Below are positions 60,078 to 64,000 of a stretch of DNA of 64,000 nt, one piece after another. Origin of the DNA: an uncultured Eubacteriales bacterium (lineage in GTDB: Bacteria; Bacillota; Clostridia; Oscillospirales; Oscillospiraceae); contig URDJ01000010.1 of NCBI GenBank assembly GCA_900546615.1, forward strand, positions 1 to 64,000, given 5' to 3'. Numbering within the stretch: position 1 is the first letter of the stretch; every line of letters starts with the position of its first letter. The notes beneath the pieces are model-generated. The model did not search any database and had not been told where the DNA came from. It was given only the letters and a program-made list of their open reading frames with translations. A program made the position numbers and the translations under genes.

Positions 60078-61259
60078 TCAGGCGTTTATTTTCTTGATCT
60101 CAAGGCTCTCGACAAAGGCCTGGAACCTCGTGCGCAGCTGGCCCACCGAGCCGAGCGCGTACTCCTTCTCAATGGTGCAGCAGGGCACGCCCATCTCGTT
60201 TTGCAGGACAAAGGAGCCGAGCACCTTCTCATAGCTCCAGAACTCGCAGAACTTCATGTTCTCGTACACCACGCCGTCGGCCTTGTACTCATCCACGAGG
60301 CGCTTGACCTCCGTGTGCCTCTGGTCTATCTTGTCGCCGGACATGAACCTCGCGCACTGGTTCCAGTGCAGGTAGTGGCGGCAGATGGCGTCGTAGGCGC
60401 TCTCGCCCGGAGCGATGTCTATGCGCTCACGGCTCGGGAAGCTGCCGAAGCAGTAGCGGTCCGCCACGACCATGGCCCCGCACATCTCCACCAGCTTCGT
60501 GAAGTCCGGGTCGTCTATCTCCGAGCCGACCATGACCAGCCTCGCCCTGAACGGGAACTTCGGCTCCGGCTCGCGGGTCTTTATCTCCTCCAGCGTCTCT
60601 TTGATATATGGCAGTATCAGCTCGTGCGGACATACCTGGCTCACCAGCTGAATGACGTGGAACTCATAACCGGTGATGGGCGGGTTGTCCAGCTTGCGGA
60701 AGTTGCCTATCTCGGTTATCGTGTCGCACAGCTCGTTAAAATCTTCCACCGCCTTACGCAGCGCGGCCTCGGAGGTGTCGATCCCAAAACGCTTTTCCAG
60801 CTCGTCCAGCACTTTGAGCTTCAGCTGGGCCTTGTAGTAATCGAGGGAGGTCTTGTCGCCCTTCATGGGCGGGTCGATGATAGTGACGAAAAACTTGTCG
60901 TTCTTCACCGGGTTTATCAGGAAGAAGTGCTCCTGCATTCTCTCCATGGCGGCGCAGCTCTCGGCGCCGAACAGGGCGCTCAGATAGTTGTAGCCGCCCT
61001 CAATGCCGCGCTCAAGGATGGAACGGACGTAGGGACAGTTGCGGTTGGTCATATAATATGTAGCGACGTCCGTGGAGGAGCAGCGCGGCGCGCGCAGGCG
61101 CGAGGAAAAGCAGCCCGGAAGATTGAGCAGGACTTCGGGGATATAGTAGCAGTTATATCCCAGGGCGATCTTGCCCTCTCCCACCGCCTGCGTCACAAGC
61201 TCGTTCTGAGCTTCCTGCAGGAGGTTTTCAAAGTAGATCAGATGTTTCAGATCCTTCAA
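60078..61259 (-). CDS. 2-hydroxyacyl-CoA dehydratase-like subunit, pair 2 partner
   Basis: 393 residues. Candidate cluster cysteines are in GYNCYYIPE, RAPRCSSTDVA and NMKFCEFWSYE; the last resembles the family motif near the substrate cavity. TTG 61259 was chosen because AAGGGGG lies 7 bases upstream. First gene of the operon behind a consensus promoter. Substrate unknown; the N-terminal LGYNCYYIPEVLL segment parallels IEYNSSFIPEEFI of the pair 1 subunit. Confidence 0.78.
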   Translation of the reverse strand: MKDLKHLIYFENLLQEAQNELVTQAVGEGKIALGYNCYYIPEVLLNLPGCFSSRLRAPRCSSTDVATYYMTNRNCPYVRSILERGIEGGYNYLSALFGAESCAAMERMQEHFFLINPVKNDKFFVTIIDPPMKGDKTSLDYYKAQLKLKVLDELEKRFGIDTSEAALRKAVEDFNELCDTITEIGNFRKLDNPPITGYEFHVIQLVSQVCPHELILPYIKETLEEIKTREPEPKFPFRARLVMVGSEIDDPDFTKLVEMCGAMVVADRYCFGSFPSRERIDIAPGESAYDAICRHYLHWNQCARFMSGDKIDQRHTEVKRLVDEYKADGVVYENMKFCEFWSYEKVLGSFVLQNEMGVPCCTIEKEYALGSVGQLRTRFQAFVESLEIKKINA

Positions 61260-61334
61260 TTTGCAGCCCCCTTGTTTATAATTTGTCAATTAAAAAACTT
61301 GAAATGCACAATAAACGCGACCTCATGTGTTAAA

Positions 61335-61363
61335 ATTATAGTACAAACTGCCCAGCTTGTCAA
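61335..61363 (-). promoter_or_regulatory. Promoter of dehydratase-like pair 2
   Basis: Minus strand TTGACA (61363-61358), 17-base spacer, TATAAT (61340-61335), a full consensus pair. A partial palindrome CTGGTC...GACCAG (about 61395-61420) lies upstream and could be an operator. Confidence 0.9.
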
Positions 61364-61425
61364 ACATTTATCGCCCCTGGCGTCCGAAAACCAACTGGTC
61401 TGCCATGGACCATGACCAGAGACGG

Positions 61426-61465
61426 CAAAATACAGGGCCGCCGCCCGTATGGGCAGCGGCCCTGC
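61426..61465 (-). terminator. Terminator of the ribbon-helix-helix gene
   Basis: Minus strand: CAGGGCCGCTGCCC/GGGCGGCGGCCCTG stem, ATAC loop, TATTTTG tail. Confidence 0.85.
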
Positions 61466-61469
61466 TGCT

Positions 61470-61649
61470 TCAATCCTCCGTGTAGTTTTCCAGCGCGTAC
61501 TCGATGCACTGGTTGACGATCTTGTTGAAGGACACGCCCGTTTTCAGGTTCAGCTCGCAGATGCGGTCGAAGGTGGAGGCCTTCATCCGTATCGTGCGGC
61601 TCACCGTCGAGAGCTTCTCGTCCTCAGTGTTGATTTTAAACGGCTCCAT
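61470..61649 (-). CDS. 59-residue Arc-type (ribbon-helix-helix) DNA-binding protein
   Basis: Small ORF starting at ATG 61649 with GGAGGCGAGGAC just upstream. STVSRTIRMKASTFDRI forms the beta strand and first helix and VSFNKIVNQCIEYAL the second helix, as in Arc/MetJ-type proteins. A promoter with two ATGTACAT palindromes lies upstream, suggesting autoregulation. The next minus-strand unit downstream is dehydratase pair 2, a possible target. Confidence 0.75.
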   Translation of the reverse strand: MEPFKINTEDEKLSTVSRTIRMKASTFDRICELNLKTGVSFNKIVNQCIEYALENYTED

Positions 61650-61690
61650 GTCCTCGCCTCCGATAGATATTGTAATCGCAAAAGCAAAGC

Positions 61691-61729
61691 ATTATAATGT
61701 ACATATAAGCAATCATAATTTATGTACAT
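61691..61729 (-). promoter_or_regulatory. Promoter with two ATGTACAT boxes
   Basis: Minus-strand TATAAT at 61696-61691. Perfect palindromes ATGTACAT at 61697-61704 and 61722-61729, 25 bases apart, flank the spacer and -35 area. The -35 hexamer itself is weak, so the boxes are probable operator sites for the ribbon-helix-helix protein. Confidence 0.55.
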
Positions 61730-61764
61730 AGATGTGCTGATGCTGATGCAGCGCGGCCAGGGGC

Positions 61765-62493
61765 TCACCCTCCGTAGCGCGAGGGTGTGCGGCGTTTGTG
61801 TTCTGTGGCGGCGTGCATGCGCTCGATCCGGGCCTTTATCTCCGGCGCTGTCTCCAGGCCCTTCACTGCCTTATCTATATCTGCATAGCTCACGCCCATC
61901 TCAGACTCGTCCGTCTGGCCCTCGAACAGGCCCGCCGACGGCGCCTTCTCGATTATCGCACGCGGGCAGCCCAGATATTCCAAAAACTCGTATATCTCGC
62001 CCACCGTCAGGTCCGCTATCGGGTTCAGGTCATAGGCCCCGTCGCCCCATTTCGTGAAATAGCCCACGTAGGCCTCGCTCGCGTTGCCTGTGCCCGCCAC
62101 TATGCGGCCCTCCGCGTGCGCGATCGCGTAGAGCGTCAGCATCCTCAGCCTCGGCGCGATATTCGCCACGGCCATCTCCGTCATTTTCGTCACTCCCGAC
62201 AGCGCCGCAAGCTCCGCCTCGCGCACCGGCGTCAGGTCCACCGTCCGCGTCTCTATCCCGAACTTCTCCGCGACCTCCAGCCCGTCGTCCCTGTCCATGC
62301 CGTAATTCCGCTTCGAGGCGCAGGGCATGATAACGCCTACGGTGTCCTCGCAGGCCAGCTTGCACAGGATGCCGACGAGCGCAGAATCCTTCCCGCCCGA
62401 ATTGCCGAACACTATGCCGCGCGCGCCGCTGTTGCGCAGGTATCCCCGTATGTACTCCACCCGCGCCTCTGTCTCATTTGCGTAGTTCCTCAT
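61765..62493 (-). CDS. nadE: NAD synthetase, ammonia-dependent type
   Basis: Amidates deamido-NAD with ammonia and ATP. 242 residues. The PP-loop is FGNSGGKDSALV (about 29-40), GTGNASEAYVGYFTKWGDGAYDLNPIADL is the NaAD/Mg site and KAPSAGLFEGQTDESEMGVSY the C-terminal loop. No glutaminase domain. TTGACA (62545-62540) with a CATAAT -10 lies upstream. Confidence 0.93.
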   Translation of the reverse strand: MRNYANETEARVEYIRGYLRNSGARGIVFGNSGGKDSALVGILCKLACEDTVGVIMPCASKRNYGMDRDDGLEVAEKFGIETRTVDLTPVREAELAALSGVTKMTEMAVANIAPRLRMLTLYAIAHAEGRIVAGTGNASEAYVGYFTKWGDGAYDLNPIADLTVGEIYEFLEYLGCPRAIIEKAPSAGLFEGQTDESEMGVSYADIDKAVKGLETAPEIKARIERMHAATEHKRRTPSRYGG

Positions 62494-62553
62494 GCTTTGC
62501 TCCCTCCTTATGCGGTTATTATGTACTATTTTATTTCAATGTCAAGCCAGTCC

Positions 62554-62581
62554 TTGACGCGGTCGGGAATTTGAGTTAATC
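62554..62581 (+). promoter_or_regulatory. Promoter of the glutamine synthetase gene
   Basis: TTGACG, 16 bases, TTAATC. Divergent from the nadE promoter. Confidence 0.5.
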
Positions 62582-62617
62582 TTCTTGTGTATTTTCTTCT
62601 GAAAAAGGTGATGAGCT

Positions 62618-64000
62618 TTGTCCGGCATAGAAGAGATATTCGGTACGATGGTATTTTCCGACGCCGTCATGCGCGAGAGGCTGCCCGCGGAGACTTATGC
62701 CGCAGTCAGGCGCACCATGCGCAGCGGCAGGCGCCTGCATCCAGACACCGCCGAGGTCGTGGCCGCCGCCATGCGCGACTGGGCCCTCGAAAAGGGCGCC
62801 ACCCATTTCACGCACTGGTTCCAGCCCATGACCGGCGTCACCGCCGAAAAACACGACAGCTTCCTCGAGCCGGACGGCACCGGCGGCGTCGTCATGGAAT
62901 TTAGCGGCAAAGAGCTTATCCACGGCGAGCCGGACGCATCAAGCTTCCCTTCCGGCGGCCTGCGCGCCACCTTCGAGGCCCGCGGCTACACCGCCTGGGA
63001 CCCCACCTCCTACGCCTTCATCCGCGACAGGGTGCTGTACATCCCCACGGCCTTCTGCTCCTACGGCGGCGAGGCCCTCGACCAGAAGACGCCCCTGCTG
63101 CGCTCCATGGAGGCCCTCTCGCGTCAGGCTCTCCGTGTCCTCAGGCTTTTCGGCACCGAGGCCGCGCTCGTGCTGCCAATGGTCGGCGCCGAGCAGGAAT
63201 ACTTCCTCGTCGAGCGCGATATGTACGAGCGCCGTCAGGACCTCATGTACACAGGCCGCACCCTCTACGGCGCGATGCCGCCCAAGGGCCAGGAGATGGA
63301 CGACCACTATTTCGGCACCGTCAAGCCCCGTGTCGCCGCCTTCATGCGCGAGATAAACGAGGAACTCTGGCGCGTCGGCGTCTCCGCCAAGACCGAGCAC
63401 AACGAGGCCGCCCCCGCCCAGCACGAGCTCGCCTGCGTCTACGACACCGCGAACATCGCCGCCGACCACAACCAGCTCGTCATGGACGTCATGCAGAAGA
63501 CCGCCAAAAAGCACGGTCTCGTCTGCCTGCTGAATGAAAAGCCCTTCGAGGGCGTGAACGGCTCCGGCAAGCACAACAACTGGTCCCTCGCCACGGATAC
63601 CGGCCTGAACCTCTTCGACTCCGGCGAAACGCCGGGCGAGAACGCGCAGTTTTTGCTTTTCCTCTGCGCCGTCATCAAGGCCGCCGACGACTATCAGGAC
63701 CTGCTGCGCATCTCCATCGCCTCGGCCGGCAACGACCACAGGCTCGGCGCCGCTGAAGCGCCCCCGGCCATCATCTCCATGTATCTCGGCGAGGAGCTGA
63801 CCGGCATACTCGAGGCCATCGAGAACGACACCGCCTGCGACGTAAAGCAAAAGGAGCTTTTCAAGGTCGGCGTCCACGCCCTGCCGCGCTTCCCGAAGGA
63901 CACGACCGACCGGAACCGCACCTCCCCCTTCGCCTTCACCGGCAACAAGTTTGAATTCCGCATGCCCGGCTCGGCGGCCTCGATATCCTCCGCGAACATC
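62618..64000 (+). CDS. glnA: Glutamine synthetase type III (partial, runs off the window)
   Basis: ATP-dependent glutamine formation from glutamate and ammonia. The visible 461 codons cover the N-terminal and most of the catalytic domain of the large (about 700-residue) GlnN-type enzyme. [80 protein letters not shown] and [13 protein letters not shown] are diagnostic. TTG 62618 was chosen as start because AAAGGTGATG precedes it. The C-terminus is outside the window. Confidence 0.95.
   Translation, partial: MSGIEEIFGTMVFSDAVMRERLPAETYAAVRRTMRSGRRLHPDTAEVVAAAMRDWALEKGATHFTHWFQPMTGVTAEKHDSFLEPDGTGGVVMEFSGKELIHGEPDASSFPSGGLRATFEARGYTAWDPTSYAFIRDRVLYIPTAFCSYGGEALDQKTPLLRSMEALSRQALRVLRLFGTEAALVLPMVGAEQEYFLVERDMYERRQDLMYTGRTLYGAMPPKGQEMDDHYFGTVKPRVAAFMREINEELWRVGVSAKTEHNEAAPAQHELACVYDTANIAADHNQLVMDVMQKTAKKHGLVCLLNEKPFEGVNGSGKHNNWSLATDTGLNLFDSGETPGENAQFLLFLCAVIKAADDYQDLLRISIASAGNDHRLGAAEAPPAIISMYLGEELTGILEAIENDTACDVKQKELFKVGVHALPRFPKDTTDRNRTSPFAFTGNKFEFRMPGSAASISSANI

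Noticed and set aside
61395..61420. Operator palindrome CTGGTC...GACCAG upstream of dehydratase pair 2
   Set aside because: The arms are short and the centre is asymmetric; mentioned only as a possibility in the promoter entry.
62587..62904. 105-codon ORF at the start of the glutamine synthetase gene
   Set aside because: It is in another frame; the frame from TTG 62618 encodes an unmistakable type III glutamine synthetase.
1..64000. CRISPR array, rRNA genes, insertion sequence or prophage
   Set aside because: No regularly spaced direct repeats with spacers, no rRNA sequence, no transposase or integrase and no phage structural genes were found. The DUF6291-type gene is the only mobile-element-like gene.

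Overview
The window is about 64 kb of high-G+C chromosome from an endospore-forming member of the Firmicutes, most likely a gut Clostridia lineage of the Oscillospirales or Christensenellales type. The evidence is a Spo0A response regulator, the sporulation and division cluster yabP-yabQ-divIC-yabR, a type III glutamine synthetase, an L20/IF3 leader, a ThiW-type thiamine riboswitch operon, many TTG/GTG starts with strong Shine-Dalgarno sites, and Rho-independent terminators after most units. The genus cannot be named from sequence alone.

Layout: 0-5.3 kb holds ornithine carbamoyltransferase, then a SorC-family regulator with a DhaL/DhaK kinase pair, an LsrF-like aldolase/thiolase and a small VOC-like protein. 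5.3-8 kb is a 2-hydroxyacyl-CoA dehydratase-like subunit pair. 8-12.3 kb (minus) carries a small membrane protein with an XRE regulator, a LOG-family hydrolase with a glycerol-1-phosphate dehydrogenase, and a split transketolase. 12.4-18.2 kb has DegV, a CapA-like protein, the yabP-yabQ-divIC-yabR cluster, an RluA pseudouridine synthase and a macro-domain protein. 18.2-22.6 kb has a TPP riboswitch, thiW-thiM and phosphoketolase. 22.8-25.4 kb has an envelope protein fusing C39-like, SH3 and M14 domains, and a phage-like DUF6291 gene containing a row of DnaA-box-like sequences. 25.6-27 kb is infC-rpmI-rplT. 27-33.5 kb is a glycogen operon (glgB, glgA, a truncated phosphorylase-like gene, a GH13 hydrolase). 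33.5-37.1 kb has a two-component pair, a diaminopimelate decarboxylase and spo0A. 37.3-46.9 kb is an apparent eleven-gene operon (response regulator, kinase, yqhQ, prmC, recA, recX, rimO, pgsA, DUF3810, yesL, SGNH lipoprotein). 47-47.8 kb has a phosphopantetheinyl transferase and tRNA-Leu. 48.2-57.5 kb is a LacI-controlled maltodextrin utilisation locus. 57.5-58 kb is a repeat-rich intergenic island. 58-64 kb has an XRE regulator, a second dehydratase-like pair, a small ribbon-helix-helix protein, nadE and the start of a type III glutamine synthetase.

Functional picture: extracellular alpha-glucans are bound by a surface lipoprotein and cut by a lipoprotein amylase, imported by a MalEFG-like transporter with no local ATPase, trimmed by a cytoplasmic GH13 enzyme, and stored by the glycogen genes. 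Transketolase and phosphoketolase handle pentose phosphates. The dehydratase-like pairs may belong to amino-acid fermentation, but no activator is seen here.

The observations most worth a second look are: Spo0A whose phosphoacceptor aspartate is replaced by glutamate (Glu57); a short phosphorylase-derived protein without a catalytic domain, translationally coupled inside the glycogen operon; a SorC/DhaKL/LsrF-like operon with three matching palindromic boxes; the C39-SH3-M14 fusion; and the row of DnaA-box-like motifs inside the DUF6291 gene.
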